Positions 37,372 through 49,657 of a DNA stretch of 64,000 nt are shown piece by piece. This stretch comes from Cannabis sativa. Its lineage: Eukaryota; Streptophyta; Magnoliopsida; Rosales; Cannabaceae. The DNA lies in assembly GCF_029168945.1 (NCBI RefSeq), contig NC_083610.1:50547429-50611428 (forward strand), given 5' to 3'. The notes under the pieces are model-generated. The model did no database searches, was not told the origin of the DNA, and worked only from the letters and a program-made list of their open reading frames with translations. Both the position numbers and the translations under genes were made by a program. Numbering within the stretch: position 1 is the stretch's first letter; each line of letters begins with the position of its first letter.

Positions 37372-37605
37372 TGTTAAGAGTATAGAATAATCACCACTGT
37401 CTGTTACTTTGTTTGTTACTTTGCTTACCAGTACTGTACCCTTTTCATTCAGTTAGTTGTTACACTTGTCTTTCTGTTACACTTAGTTAGTGTTAGTTAG
37501 AGGGGTTGTTTGGTCATTTTATTGTTCTAAGTTGTAACTATATAAACTGTAATTCCTATTCATTGTTTAATGAGAATCTTTTCATTCTTTTCCTTCTGCT
37601 TAACA
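37372..37605 (+). repeat. Element D 5' LTR
   Basis: TGTTAAGAG...GCTTAACA with TATATAAA at 37539-37546. The 3' copy has lost this TATA match (TACATAAA). Confidence 0.93.
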
Positions 37606-37618
37606 TGGTATCAGAGCC
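37606..37618 (+). other. Element D primer-binding site (initiator tRNA-Met)
   Basis: TGGTATCAGAGCC starts at the first base after the LTR. Confidence 0.92.
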
Positions 37619-37689
37619 TGGCATGGTTCTCATTCATCTTCAATCTCGTTAATGGATAATCTTTCTTTCTTCTTCTTCGTTGATCATCT

Positions 37690-37922
37690 ATGGATTCTTC
37701 GCCAACTCTCTCATCTGCAACCAGCCAGAACAGAGCTACTGGTTCTGGTGATTCATCGTTCACTCCTGTCGTTTTCTTGCACAAATTGGCCACCAAACTC
37801 GATCATGACAACTATCTCCTGTGGAAGCCTCAAGTTCTTTCCGCCATTAGAGGGCACAAGCTTCAACAGTATATCTCCAGCACTTTCACTCCTCCACCTC
37901 AATTCCTGTCTCAACAAGATTG
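37690..37922 (+). pseudogene. gag: Element D gag, N-terminal part, cut by solo LTR B2
   Basis: ATG at 37690. Contains FLHKLATKLDHDNYLLWKPQ, the conserved start of plant copia gag, and stops being gag at 37922 where the B2 LTR begins. The last five bases, GATTG, are duplicated after the insertion (41862-41866), and gag carries on there in the same frame. The insertion alone is enough to kill this copy. Confidence 0.92.
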
Positions 37923-40900
37923 TGTTGGGTTTTGTGCCCTAAATAAAACCCATTTCAATATAATCAGATTTACTTATTAATAAAGATCAGAAATAACATT
38001 TTATGTTGCATGGTTCACATGATTTATTTCATGATTATATATATAATGTATGAATTTTATTTAAGTCAAGAACATATGAATTTGTTAAACACTATAGTGT
38101 TGTCAGCACAGTGGAATATAATCTTAATTATATGTTCGAAATTTTATTCCCTGATTTTTTAGTTCATTGGATTTAGACTAACATGATAATCAGCGATAGG
38201 TATTCTTAGACCTTGGATAAGTGTTTTGTCCTTTCCAGGGCATTGGCAAAGTTTACCAGTATCGGATGTATGGAGTATACATCGGAAGGGACCGATATTG
38301 AACTTTGATTAGATATATTAAAATTTACCGTAATATCTATTCAATTCAATATCACCCGTTGATCCTAGATCAAATGATCTTAATCCTGATATGTTTAGGT
38401 TCGATCTCAAGAGTATTATACATGTTCTTTGATTTGTTAGTTAAGCCTACTTTTGGGTCAGGGTGATACGTACATTTTGGGAACATGATAGTATAATTGA
38501 GTGGGAGCGGTAACATAAATATGGAGTCTATAACTTCTATAGGAATTTAGAAGTTATAGAAGTGAAACAATGATATCCTTTGAGCTTGGCTAAACAGAGA
38601 TAAATGGTGGAGATCTCATTTCACTTCGCTGAAATATCATTTATACGGAGCTAAGTGTTTTAAGGATAAAATACATTGAAGGTGTAACGGTAATTTAGTG
38701 CCTATTCAATGTAGATCATCTATTACAGTGTCATTGATCAAATTAGGATTATAACAATGGATAACTAATAGCGTATCTATATCGTGGAACATATAGAGCG
38801 TTCTATATAACTAAGAGTGTCATTCCAAGTTCTAAGTGTGGATTCAATAAGGAATTAATAAGTTAGGGAATTTACTTGGTAAATTCAGTTCAACTTATTG
38901 GAAGCTTGGTTATATAGGCCCATGGTCCTCATACTAGTTGAGACCATACTGCTTGTAAGACTCAGTTAATTGATTTTAATTAATCAATTATAATTCTAAA
39001 GTTAGACTATGTCTAGTTTATGAATTTTCACTAAGCAAGGGCGAAATTATAAAGAAAAGAGATTCTAGGTTTATTTATTAATTAAGAGACTTTATATGTC
39101 TAATTAATAAATATATTAAATGACAATATTATTTAATAATTAATTTTTAGTTATTAAATAATTAGAATTGGCATTTAAATGGTTAAATTGGAAAATTTGC
39201 ATTTTTGAGAAAATGGGATTGAAAAATGACAAAATGGGAAAGTTGCAAAGTGAGGCCTATTTTCCTTATATGGCCGACCACTATGCAAAAGGGTTTACCA
39301 TTTATATTTTTCATTATTTTAATGCCATTGTAACGCCCTAATGCTAAGGCACGCTACAATGCTTTTTCAATTACAGTGCAATCTTTGCTAACCAAAGAAT
39401 TTTCTTGAAAAATGTGTCAAATTTAAACTTTTGTATTAAATATTAAACTTTATAATATAATAAAATATTTACAAGTACCGGGATCCTGTTTTTAAACTTT
39501 GTAAAATTAACATTCCAAAATATACATTTTCCATAGGTCGCACAGCGACTAACAAAATACAATCCCCAGATGTCCCGAGACCGAACACTCCAGGTCGCGC
39601 CGCTGCAACATGTACAATCTCATCCGAGCTCAGGTTCACTCATGTTCAGCCTTCGCCTTTCCTTTACCTACACATGAAAGTAAAACTGTGAGTCAACAAA
39701 CTCAGTAAGAAAAGCATACAACATATCATATAATTTTCCGACTTGTACTTAGGCGCCCATACACCTATTTACAAGGCTTAACAGATGAGTACGAGCGTTC
39801 CATACTAGGGTATAACCACTATACCACATGCACTACGTACCTCCATGTATGAGTGTTGGTAGGGTTTACTCATACCCTGAGTACCTTTGAGTGATATACC
39901 ACGCACTCCCAGTACCTCACCGTACTTGTGCTGGTATCACGGTACTCACAGATAACATTCACTGTACCAACGCACTCTATACTATAATCGTATAAGTGTT
40001 GGTAGTGCGAATAACATTTTAAGCATGCATATGCACATAACATATACAAACACTCAGATATTCATATCACATATTATATACAGTTCTTACCTTCTTTCTG
40101 AATTCAAGTGTGCTGGCCGACCTGAACGGAAATGCTCGTGCTAGATGGATGCCCTAATCACATTAGTTGTAACACAGATGAGTGACTCGCTAAATCACTT
40201 TCCGGGGACTTAAACTTGAAACTAAAAGTTCCCCTATCGATAAACAACATGGCAATACCCTAAATATCTCAAAATTGGGAAAAACTAGGGTCCCAAAAAT
40301 TCCCCCAACCGGCAGACCGGTCCCAACGGGAAGTCCAATCCTGGGACATCAACCGGTCGACCGGTTGGTATAGGTCTCCCAGAACCGGTCGACCGGTTCT
40401 GCGCAGGGAAACCCAAAAATTCTCCCCTTGAACTCAAAACCAACCCAAACACTACCAAACTTTCCAGGTTACCTAATAAGGGTATTCACAATACATTCCA
40501 GCTAGTATTTCACAAAACAAATCATTAGAACTCAAGTTGCCATTAAAGCTTAAAACTTTGAACTCAAAGCTCAAAGTTGCATAAAACAAACAATAAACCT
40601 TAAAACCAGCTGCTACGAACTTAGATTAACTCAAATGAACCCTAACATTCGGACTAAACAAACATCACACTCTAACAACCACTATCTAGCAAAAACATAA
40701 CTTGAAATCAATGAAAACCTAGAAAAATACAACTAAAGAAGAACTAGAGTTACCTTTGATCAACCTCCTTGAATTCCTTGCTGAAATCCCAAAAAAAAAC
40801 TATTGAATTAAGGTGATTCTCCTTTTGTTTTGGTCCCAACCAAAAGAGAGAAAGAGAGAGGGTTCAAGAGAGTGAATTTCCAATTTTTTTGATTTTTCTT

Positions 40901-41861
40901 CAAATGAGAAATGGATTTTCTCTAGCTAATTCCTTGCTGAAAATTAAAAGCCACTTGTCACCTCCCTAGGCAGCCACCACACTACTCCTTAAAAAGACTT
41001 AAATGCCCTTAAGGTTAAACTTAGGTATTTTCCAAGACTAGGGGTAAAATGGTCAAATCCCATAACCCCGCTCAACCCCGATAATTTATTTTCTCTAAAA
41101 TATTCCCCGTTAAGAAATAAAGTTCTAAACTTACCCATGTGATCAAACTAGCCATCCATCGCATTTTCCGTTGTCGCCGAGAAAAAATTACAAAAATTGC
41201 ATATTTCACATATTAATCAAAGAATACCCCTAGAGTTAAATAAAATCTCCAAAATTGAGAAATTATAACTCTAATATTTATTTCTAAATATTGGGGCCCA
41301 CAATTAAATAATTTCATAAATAGTAATAAAATAATAAAAAATTAGTGCTAATTGCCCTTACTAATCTAAATTACTAAAGCGATCATTACAGCCATACAAT
41401 TCTAACCTAAACCTAGATGGCATTCTATAAATAGAAAGTGTTGGCTTCAGGAAACTATGACTTGCATATTGTTTCTTTCAGAGAAAAGCCATACCCGCCC
41501 CTCTCTTCTTCTTCTTCTCTTGAATTTCCAAATACCTTGAGTGATAGAGTAGTGCCCACACACATCAAGTGGTATCTCAATCATAGTGTGTAAGACTGTG
41601 AAGAATCCAAATAACAAGAAGGAGAATCAGCATCAAAGGAAGGAGAGAAAGAGATCCAGGTTCAGATCTTAATTATGCTTTGCTACAGAAAGGAATCAAG
41701 GGCTAGAAATCTGAATGGAAGGAGTCATTATATTCCGCTGCACCCAATGTAAGGTTTCCTAAACTTTATATGTGTTTATTTCATTGTTTTGGAATTCATA
41801 TTAGGATGTTAATGAAATATACATGGTAGTAAATCTAGATCCTGGTAAAATATTACCAACA
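37923..41861 (+). mobile_element. Solo LTR B2 (1872 bp without its nested insertion)
   Basis: TGTTGGGTTTTGTGCCC...ATTACCAACA with perfect duplication GATTG (37918-37922, 41862-41866). Similar to the B1 LTR along its length. TATA box TATAAATA at 41426-41433. Interrupted by a second solo LTR at 39329-41390. Confidence 0.94.
39329..41390 (-). mobile_element. Chromovirus solo LTR (2062 bp) nested in B2
   Basis: Reverse complement of the 17054/24043 type: plus-strand TGTAACGCCCTAATG...GATCATTACA. Perfect duplication GCCAT (39324-39328, 41391-41395). Clearly older or from another subfamily, with many substitutions. It contains its own CpG palindromes at 40350-40367 and 40380-40401. Confidence 0.95.
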
Positions 41862-42660
41862 GATTGTGTCTCAAAAATCTACAATCCTGCATTCGTTGAT
41901 TGGGATCAACAAGATCAGCTCCTGTACTCTTGGTTGTTATCATCAATGACAGAACCGATCCTCACCTGTGTTGTCAACTGTGAAACTTCAGCAAGATTGT
42001 GGTCTGTCCTATCCACATATTTTGCATCTCAAACAGAGGTGAAAATTGACCAATTCACCACTGAACTCCAGAATTGCAAGAAAGGTGCTCATACTCTCAA
42101 TGAGTACCTTCAAGGTGCGTTCTCTAATCGATAAACTCAATTCTGTTGGGCACAAAACTTATCCAAAAGAACATATTGCTGCTATTTTATGTGGCTTACC
42201 CTCTCCAGATTACGATACCTTTGTCATTTCGGTAAACTCAAGATCTGAACCAATCGAAGTTACTGCTCTTGAAGCATTACTTCTAGCTCAGGAACATCGC
42301 ATCGAACGCAAGAACAAGGATCTTGATTCTGCCTCCATCAATCTTGCAAATTCGAACTTCAGATCTCGCAGCAACTCAAACCAGTTTGGAAACAATCACT
42401 GGAATCCTTACGCAAACAATCGTCCCAGCAATAATTCATCTAATGTTCCTCCTTACAGACCACCAATACCAGGAGGAAGAGGAAACACTTTCAACTCTTT
42501 TGGATCTACAGGGAATCAAAACAACTCAAGTCGGATTCCAAGTCAAAACAACAACAAAGTTGTCTGCCAAATCTGCTCTCGTGTTGGTCACTATGCTTCA
42601 AAATGTTACCAAAGATTTAATTCATCCTTCCCTGGTTTCGGATCTCAAAATCAAGGACAT
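41862..42660 (+). pseudogene. gag: Element D gag, remainder with CCHC knuckle
   Basis: Continues after the nested LTR with SKIYNPAFVDWDQQDQLLYS and TEPILTCVVNCETSARLWSV. It shifts frame near 42112 (two bases missing), then runs through ILCGLPSPDYDTFVISVNSR, an Asn/Ser-rich linker and the zinc knuckle CQICSRVGHYASKC (~42568-42610). Gag here runs into protease in the same frame, as usual for copia. Confidence 0.9.
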
Positions 42661-43635
42661 CCATCAGCTATGTTGGCCACTGCTGAAACCTTGTGCGATG
42701 ATTCTTGGTATCCTGATTCAGGGGCAACACATCATTGCACCTCCAATGAAGACAATCTTGCCCAGAAAAGTGAGTGTCAATCGAATGAACAAGTATATAT
42801 GGGTAATGGGAATGGTCTACCTATACAGAATATCGGTAACACTCAAATCTTGGCTTCAGATAAATCTACTATTCTCACTCTCAATAATTTGTTGCATGTA
42901 CCTCAAATTACCAAGAATTTGATTAGTGTGTCTCAATTTTCTGCTGACAATGGTGTTTATTTTGAGTTTCACCCTAACTTCTATCTTGTTAAGGATCGGA
43001 TGACCCAGAAAGTGCTGCTGCAGGGTTTACTTGAAGCTGGTTTGTATGTGTTCCACTCCCTAAACTTGCCAAATATACCAGACAGAAATCTGCATGTGCC
43101 ATTAAGTGATTCCTGCAACACTGGCTCCATCAATAATGTTCAATTCCCATCTTATTTTCATTCTTGTAACACTGTTCAATCTGTAATATCTCCAAACAAT
43201 GATTCATTGTTTCATTTGTGGCACTCAAGGCTTGGTCATCCTGCAGCCAAGACTGTCAAATCTGTATTGAACAGTTGTAACATTCCTCATATTAATAAAA
43301 CAATTTCAGATTTTTGTACTGCATGTTGCTTAGGAAAAATTCACAAACTCCCTTTTCCAAATTCAGATACTGTCTACACCCAACCACTGCAATTAATTCA
43401 CACAGATCTATGGGGACCTTCTCCCATGATCTCATCCAATGGCTATTTTTACTATGTCCATTTCACAGATGCCTTTTCAAGGTTCACTTGTGTCTACTTA
43501 CTCAAAAATAAGTCTGATGCAATTCAGACATTTATTAATTTCAAAACCCAAGTTGAAAAAAAATTAGGCTTACCCATCAAAAACCTCCAATCGGAGTGGG
43601 GGGAGAATTCCAAGCCTTCACCTCATATCTTGTAG
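42661..43635 (+). pseudogene. pro-int: Element D protease and N-terminal integrase
   Basis: Same open frame as the gag C-terminus. Protease active site WYPDSGATHHCT (~42707-42742). The GAG-pre-integrase HHCC finger follows: WHSRLGHPAAKT with its two His (His-x3-His spacing), then CTACCLGK. Integrase core begins QLIHTDLWGPSP with the first catalytic Asp. Near 43598 a frameshift occurs in the tract GTGGGGGGAG exactly at the second catalytic Asp, so this frame ends at 43635. Confidence 0.9.
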
Positions 43636-44391
43636 AAAATGGCATTCATCATAAACTTTCATGCCCCACCACTCATGAACAGAATGGTGTGGCTGAAAGA
43701 AAACACAGGCACCTTATAGAGACAGCCTTAACACTCTTAGCTCATGCCTCTCTCCCTCTAAAATACTGGGATGAAGCTGTAAGAGCCTCAGCCTTCCTTA
43801 TAAACCGATTACCATCCTCTGTATTGAAAGGTTATACTCCCATACACAAGCTACACAATTTACAACCTGACTATAGTCTATTACGAGTGTTTGGTTGTTC
43901 TTGCTTTCCAAATACCCGTCCATACAGTCGACACAAACTAAATTTTTGATCTAAGGAATGTACTTTTCTTGGGTATAGCATCAAGCATAAAGGTTATAAA
44001 TGTCTCTTTGCAAGTGGGAGAATTTACATATCTAGGGATGTTATATTCAATGAACACAAACTTCCATTTGCCATTACTCCTCAGACCACTCACACAACCC
44101 CATCTCACTCAAATCACAACACCCCTACCATACCCGTACCTGTCCTTACACCCACACAACCTGCTCCCAATTTACAACAGCCACCAAATCACTCCACACC
44201 TGTCCCTATCTCACCTTCACTACATTCCCCTACCGCTACACCAGCACATACAACTCCAGCAGCATCACAAATTGAACCTACAGCAGCAACTCAACTCCCT
44301 GAGAACATTCACCCAATGGAGACAAGAGCCAAAGCAGGGGTATATAAACCAAAGGTGTATATCAGCTGAAAGACTCCTCTGACATTACAGG
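43596..44391 (+). pseudogene. int: Element D integrase, C-terminal part and linker
   Basis: After the frameshift the core continues with GGEFQAFTSYLVENGI and the catalytic Glu in NGVAERKHRHLIE, then SVLKGYTPIHKLHN and FGCSCFPNTRPY. A TGA at 43948-43950 interrupts a frame that otherwise goes on to a Pro/Thr/His-rich linker of about 110 residues. A second TGA is at 44368-44370. Both look like C-to-T changes. Confidence 0.88.
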
Positions 44392-45940
44392 AAGCAATGA
44401 AAGATCCTAGATGGAATGGGGCTATGAATGTGGAGATTGTGGCTCTCAAAAAGAACGGCACCTACACCATAGTTCCTCTGCCACCTGGTATGAAAGCAAT
44501 AGGGTGTAAATGGGTATACAAGATCAAAGAAAATGCAGATAGTAGTATCTCCAAACTAAAGGCAAGATTAGTGGGAAAAGGGTTTCATCAAGAATATGTG
44601 TTTGATTTTTCTGAAACATTCAGTCCTGTATTGAAATCTCCCACCATCCGAATCATCATTACTATTGCACTCTACAACAACTGGGACATCAAGCAACTTG
44701 ACGTGAACAATGCATTTTTGAATGGTGAGTTGATTGAAGAGGTGTACATGCAACAACCCCCGGGATTCGAAGAGCAAGGACCCAATATGGTGTGCAAACT
44801 GCAAGGACATCAACCATCTATGGCTTAAAACAGGCACCCCGTGCCTGGTTCGACAAACTCAGAAGCTCTCTCATGCAATTTGGCTTCCACAGCTCTAAGG
44901 CTGATGCTTCTCTTTTCATCAGGTTCATGAACAACCACACTACCTATGTGCTTGTCTATGTGGACGATATACTGATAACTGGGAGTGACAAAACTGCAAT
45001 TTTACTACTATTCACTCAATTGAACAATCAATTTGCTCTCAAGGATCTTGTAGACATCAACTATTTCCTGGGAATACAAGTCACTCCTACAGCTCACGGC
45101 CTGCACCTATCACAGACCAAGTACATCACAGATATCATTTGTAAAGCTAAACTGGAGTGTGCTAACAGCCTGCCTACACCCATGACTGGTGGGGAAAAGC
45201 TCTCCTGCATTGGAAGTGACCCAATTAAAGATCCTCAGCAGTACAGGCGTCTGGTTGGAGCCTTGCAGTATGCCACTTTAACTAGACTCGAAATAGCTTA
45301 TGCAGTCAATAAAGTTTGCCAATTCATGCACTCTCCACTTGAATCTCACTGGAAAATAGTTAAACGCATACTTCGATACCTCAAAGGCACTTTGGATTAT
45401 GGCCTAGACATGTCTCGATCAAAATCCCTCGATTTAGTTGGCTTTTGTGGTGCAGACTGGGCATCTGACATCGACGATAGACGATCCACCACTGGTTTTT
45501 GTGTCTACCTAGGATCTAATCTGATATGCTGGTCATCCAAGAAACAACACACTGTCTCCCGATCCAGCACAGAAGCTGAATATAGAAGTCTAGCTAGCCT
45601 CACTGCAGAAATAACCTGGATACAAGCTCTACTTGGTGAACTCAAGATACCAATTCCAAGACCTCCAACAATCTGGTGTGACAATCTCAGCACCGTTCTA
45701 ATGGCAGCAAATCCCATCTTACATGCACGAACAAAACACATCGAACTCGATCTATATTTCGTCAGCGAAAAAGTTCTTACCAAAACTCTGGTGGTTAAAC
45801 ACACCCCTGCCTATGACCAAACTGCTGACATTTTAACAAAGGCTCTCTCTAATGCTCGCTTTCTTTTCCTCAGAGACAAACTTAGGATTCAATCTCTTTC
45901 CACCCTAAGTTTGAGGGGGGATGCTAAGAGTATAGAATAA
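44392..45940 (+). pseudogene. pol: Element D reverse transcriptase and RNase H
   Basis: RT starts LQEAMKDPRWNGAMNVEI, with the conserved GCKWVYKIKENADSSI and QLDVNNAFLNGELIEEVYM. A frameshift near 44800 precedes IYGLKQAPRAWFDKL. The catalytic site is YVDDILITG (~44957). RNase H follows: GFCGADWASDIDDRRSTTGF, then STEAEYRSLA and DNLSTVLMAANP, ending TADILTKAL. The region after 44800 is one open frame to the stop at 45940, inside the start of the 3' LTR. Only the frameshifts and upstream stops block expression. Confidence 0.93.
45910..45921 (+). other. Element D polypurine tract
   Basis: TTTGAGGGGGGA immediately before the 3' LTR. Confidence 0.9.
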
Positions 45941-46155
45941 GCACCACTGTCTATTACTTTGTTTGTTACTTTGCTTACCAGTACTGTACCTTTTTCATTC
46001 AGTTAGTTGTTACACTTGTCTTTCTGTTACAGTCGGTTAGTGTTAGTTAGAGGGGTTGTTTGGTCCTTTTATTGTTCTGAGCTGTAACTACATAAACTGT
46101 AATTCCTATTCATTGATTAATGAGAATCCTTTCATTCTTTTCCTTCTGTTTAACA
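45922..46155 (+). repeat. Element D 3' LTR
   Basis: TGCTAAGAG...TTTAACA, 234 bp, paired with 37372-37605. Confidence 0.93.
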
Positions 46156-46379
46156 GTTCTCATTATCAACTTATCATAATTGATTTCTGAAATAAAGTTT
46201 CTTGCCAGCGTTCATGGAGCAAAAAAAAGTTTCTCCCTGACATTCATGGAGATCGCCAAAGCCTCCCCGATTGCTCTTTGATCAAATTGTTGAGATCCAT
46301 GGGATGTTCTTCGTGAAGCAAGAGAACTCCTTCTATGGTTGATTTACGGTGAGCACATAAATAGTATTTTTATAAAAAG
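46156..46379. other. Unassigned sequence right of element D
   Basis: Contains two related segments GCGTTCATGGAG and ACATTCATGGAG about 40 bases apart. No gene recognised. Confidence 0.4.
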
Positions 46380-47880
46380 AAATGTAGAAAGTAAAAATAT
46401 TTATATTACTGTATGACAATATAAATGTTAATTCTGAATATGTTTATGGAAAATTATAGTAAATCGCCTCAAATTATAAGACTACGTTAGTAAATGTTCT
46501 CATTTCAAAACTTATAGCAAAATATCTCTTTTTTTGTTAGATTATTTATTATTTATATTGTCTTTTGCCACATAAAAAATCAATAATTTTTTTTATATAT
46601 TATTTTTTTAGAATTAGAAGCAAATTACATAAAGATTATAATATATCTATATTAGTTTTGTTAAAATCTTTTTTATTTGAAAGTTAATTTGATTTTTTTA
46701 ATTTTTTATGAGTTGTTGTGGGTTTTTGGTATATAGATTTTATTATACAGTATATTTTTATTTTGTTGCATAGTATATTATTATTCTTAGATGATATTTA
46801 TTTTTTATTTTGCTATGTATAATAGTGGTATATAATTTTTCTAGCATAATACAAATATTTTAATGTATGTATATAATTTTATTGACATGCTACATATATT
46901 TAATTATTATTTTTACATATTTTAATTGTATGATATATTTATTTTAAATAATATATAATTCGTTTTTATTTTCTTATATACAATGGTGGCATATGATTTG
47001 GTTAGTGTATACATATATATATTAATAATATATATTTTTATTATTATTATTAGTATATATATTTTAGTGAATGGTATATGTATTTTTTATTATACGGTAT
47101 ATTATTTTCTTAAACAATATTTAAGTTTTATTTTCTATTGTACTTTTATTAACATGATATATAATTTTATTAGTACTTTATATATTTTTATTTTTATTTA
47201 TTACTATTATATATATTTCTATTGTAAGGTATATATATTTTGTTATATGGTATATAAATTTTATTGTATAGTATATCATTTTATTTTAGATTATGCATGT
47301 TTAATTTTTATTTTATTATATATAAAGGTGATATATAATTTTGTAAGTAAGGTATAATTATTTAATGGTTGTATATAATTTTCTTAATATGGTATATACA
47401 ATTTTGTTGTATAGTATATAATTTTTGTTGTCTATAGTATATCATTTATTAAGATGATATTTAGTTTTTATTTTATTATGTATAATTTTTTTGGTATGTA
47501 TACATATTTTAATAGTGGTATATATAATTTTATTAGCATGATATATATTTTTCAAGTATTAATTTAGTATTGTTATAATTTTTTTGTGGCATATAGTTTT
47601 ATTATTACGGTATATTAATTTTCAATGATACGATATATCAAATTATATATATTTAATAATCTAATATATTTATTTGTTCTTGTTACAATATAACAATATA
47701 CAATACTAAAAAAAATTATATAATTTAATTTAATTATTAAATATATTTTTTTAAAAAATAATATGTAAGAAATATATTTTATAATTTTTATTAACTAATT
47801 TAATATATTTAAATATTTTTTTTAATTTTTTAAAAAATAAACATTTACTAACTTAATTTTTAAATTTAAAATCATTTTAC
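46380..47880. repeat. AT-rich degenerate repeat tract
   Basis: Extreme A/T content. From about 46780 to 47650 variants of GGTATATAATTTTATT recur every 30-60 bases, suggesting a decayed tandem array of about 35-bp units. The 124-codon plus-strand frame at 46983-47357 is only Tyr/Ile/Phe low-complexity translation. Confidence 0.6.
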
Positions 47881-47938
47881 ATCTTATTCCAATAATGAAA
47901 AGACCCCAATATTACTCCTACCATTTCGTAACTAAGAA

Positions 47939-48131
47939 GTAATTTACTTCTTATTATCTAATTAATTGGGTCTACCCCAAATGACTTTACTGCCACTGAA
48001 GATTTAATGGGCTCGAAAGGTAGTATGGCCCATTTTCGGCTTTTGAATGTTTGGGCCTTATTGAAGCCCAAAATTGTGGTTTGTATCGGGTGGACTAATT
48101 TACTTCTTATTATCAAATTAATTGGGTCTAG
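47939..48131. repeat. Direct repeat of about 37 bp
   Basis: AATTTACTTCTTATTATC followed by AATTAATTGGGTCTA occurs near 47941 and again near 48097 with two to three differences, about 156 bases apart. Between them are several GGGCC/GGCCC words. Confidence 0.75.
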
Positions 48132-48139
48132 CCCGGACA

Positions 48140-48627
48140 AGTTTAGCACCACATGTTATTAGGGATCTTACAATTTATTATTTTTTTATTATTTTTATTC
48201 TATCAAGTTTTAAAAAATACTAGATTAAAGTTTCAAAATTACAAAAATACTAATAAAATAAAAAATAACTTTAAAACAACTAAGACAACTAAAAATAATT
48301 ATAAAACAACTTAACAAATAACTTCAAAAAAAAAAAAAACTACAAAACAACAAAAAAATAACAAAACATTGACCTAATTGGAATATGAAAAACAATATCA
48401 ATTCTTCAACATATTTTTGTATTACGAAATTCATTTTTTACTTAGCTTTGACAACTTGATTTATCTTTTTGTATTACTACATTTCTTTTTTCATGAAATT
48501 TATTGTTACAATTTCATACTTTTAACATTTTTTTCTCTCTCTTCCTTTTTAAGTAAGTAACAATTAAAATGACAATTTATTTTTTAAAAATTAAATAAAT
48601 AATTACATTAATAAAATCTTAACATTT
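48140..48627. other. AT-rich non-coding sequence
   Basis: No gene or repeat end recognised. Confidence 0.5.
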
Positions 48628-49657
48628 CAAAATGACAAGAGGATCGACATGTGGATACCTCACGTGTTTTGTATTTTCCTCCGAGAATATGATTGGAGGT
48701 TCTTCTGTTTTGGCTTTCTTCAGTTGTTCTGGAGCAAACACCGATTGCTCGTTTTTTATTTCATTGACATATCTTTCTAGGCATTATTACTCTCTCCAGC
48801 GAGATGCGACCCTCCCGAGATAACCAATATATCCTCGCCCTCAACAAGGGAGGTTTCAATCTTTGGTTATTTGGGTGGTTGGGCTTATTGGGCTGGTTTG
48901 GCTCTTTCCCTTGATGTTTCACATATTGTTTGGAATATCCATGCGAGATCAGACTCTCTATCTCGTCCTTTAGTTGGCGACACTCTTCGGTAGTATGCCC
49001 TATGTCTTTATGAAATCGACGAAATCTTGTTGGATCTCGTTTATGTCTCGCATGTCTCATTGGCTCAGGTTTGCGGAATGCAACCCTGTGCTCATTTATG
49101 AGAAAGAAGTTTTCATGAGTTTCATTCAACTCGGTGTACACGGTGTAAATTGGCACATATTTGTCGTGCTTTTTCTGCTTCTTATTTTTAGATGATTCTC
49201 TCGAGTCATCTTTTCTTTTGGTGTTTGAAACACTTAGATTATCAACCTTCGTCGAGACAGTACTTGTTGTGGCAGTACTTGTGCTGGGTTTGTTTCCCGA
49301 GCCAGTCTTCATCAACTTCATCTCATTGCTTGCTTCCTCTTTGCGCATAAACACTTGCGCACTTTCGTTGAATTCATTAATGTTTCTTACTGGGCGACCC
49401 TGTCTGTCATCCCACAACTCACCCCTAACTGTTGAAAGGTCGGTTGTGATCCCTGCTTAAAAAGCAGTAAGCTGAATACTGTCATTCAAGTTCCTAACCT
49501 TTGCAGCGGCAGTGCTGAAGCAACTCAGGTAAGCCTTAAGCGACTCGCCTAGTTGTTGCTATATGTTAGTTAGGGATGATGCTTCTGGTAGCCTATCCCT
49601 GGTAGCTTAAAATTGTTTCTTAAAGTCCTTAGACAGCTGTTCCCAAGAAGTTATCGA
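48628..49657 (-). pseudogene. gag: Tat-type gag-protease remnant F
   Basis: Minus strand, cut on the right by A2. Frames show AAAKVRNLNDS and QLSKDFKKQF (49600-49460), the 218-codon frame 49417-48761 with [20 protein letters not shown], a knuckle of form [12 protein letters not shown] (first Cys changed to Arg), and [19 protein letters not shown] shift into another frame follows, giving [17 protein letters not shown], the segment just before the protease that element E also has (63830-63900). Similarity stops near 48628. Stops and frameshifts are present. Confidence 0.82.

Larger units (their letters stand above)
37372..46155 (+). mobile_element. Element D: short-LTR copia element, structurally complete but inactivated
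   Basis: LTRs are 234 bp each (37372-37605, 45922-46155) with about 14 mismatches by eye (~6%). Near-perfect 5-bp duplication GTTAT/GTTCT. tRNA-Met primer site at 37606-37618 and polypurine tract at 45910-45921. The internal region has gag, protease, integrase, RT and RNase H in copia order. Short LTRs and RT type suggest the Ale/Retrofit group (tentative). It is inactive: at least four frameshifts, two TGA stops and a nested solo LTR in gag. Confidence 0.93.

Noticed and set aside
46983..47357. 124-codon plus-strand frame
   Set aside because: Only Tyr, Ile, Phe and Val from AT-rich repeat DNA; no domain, no codon structure.
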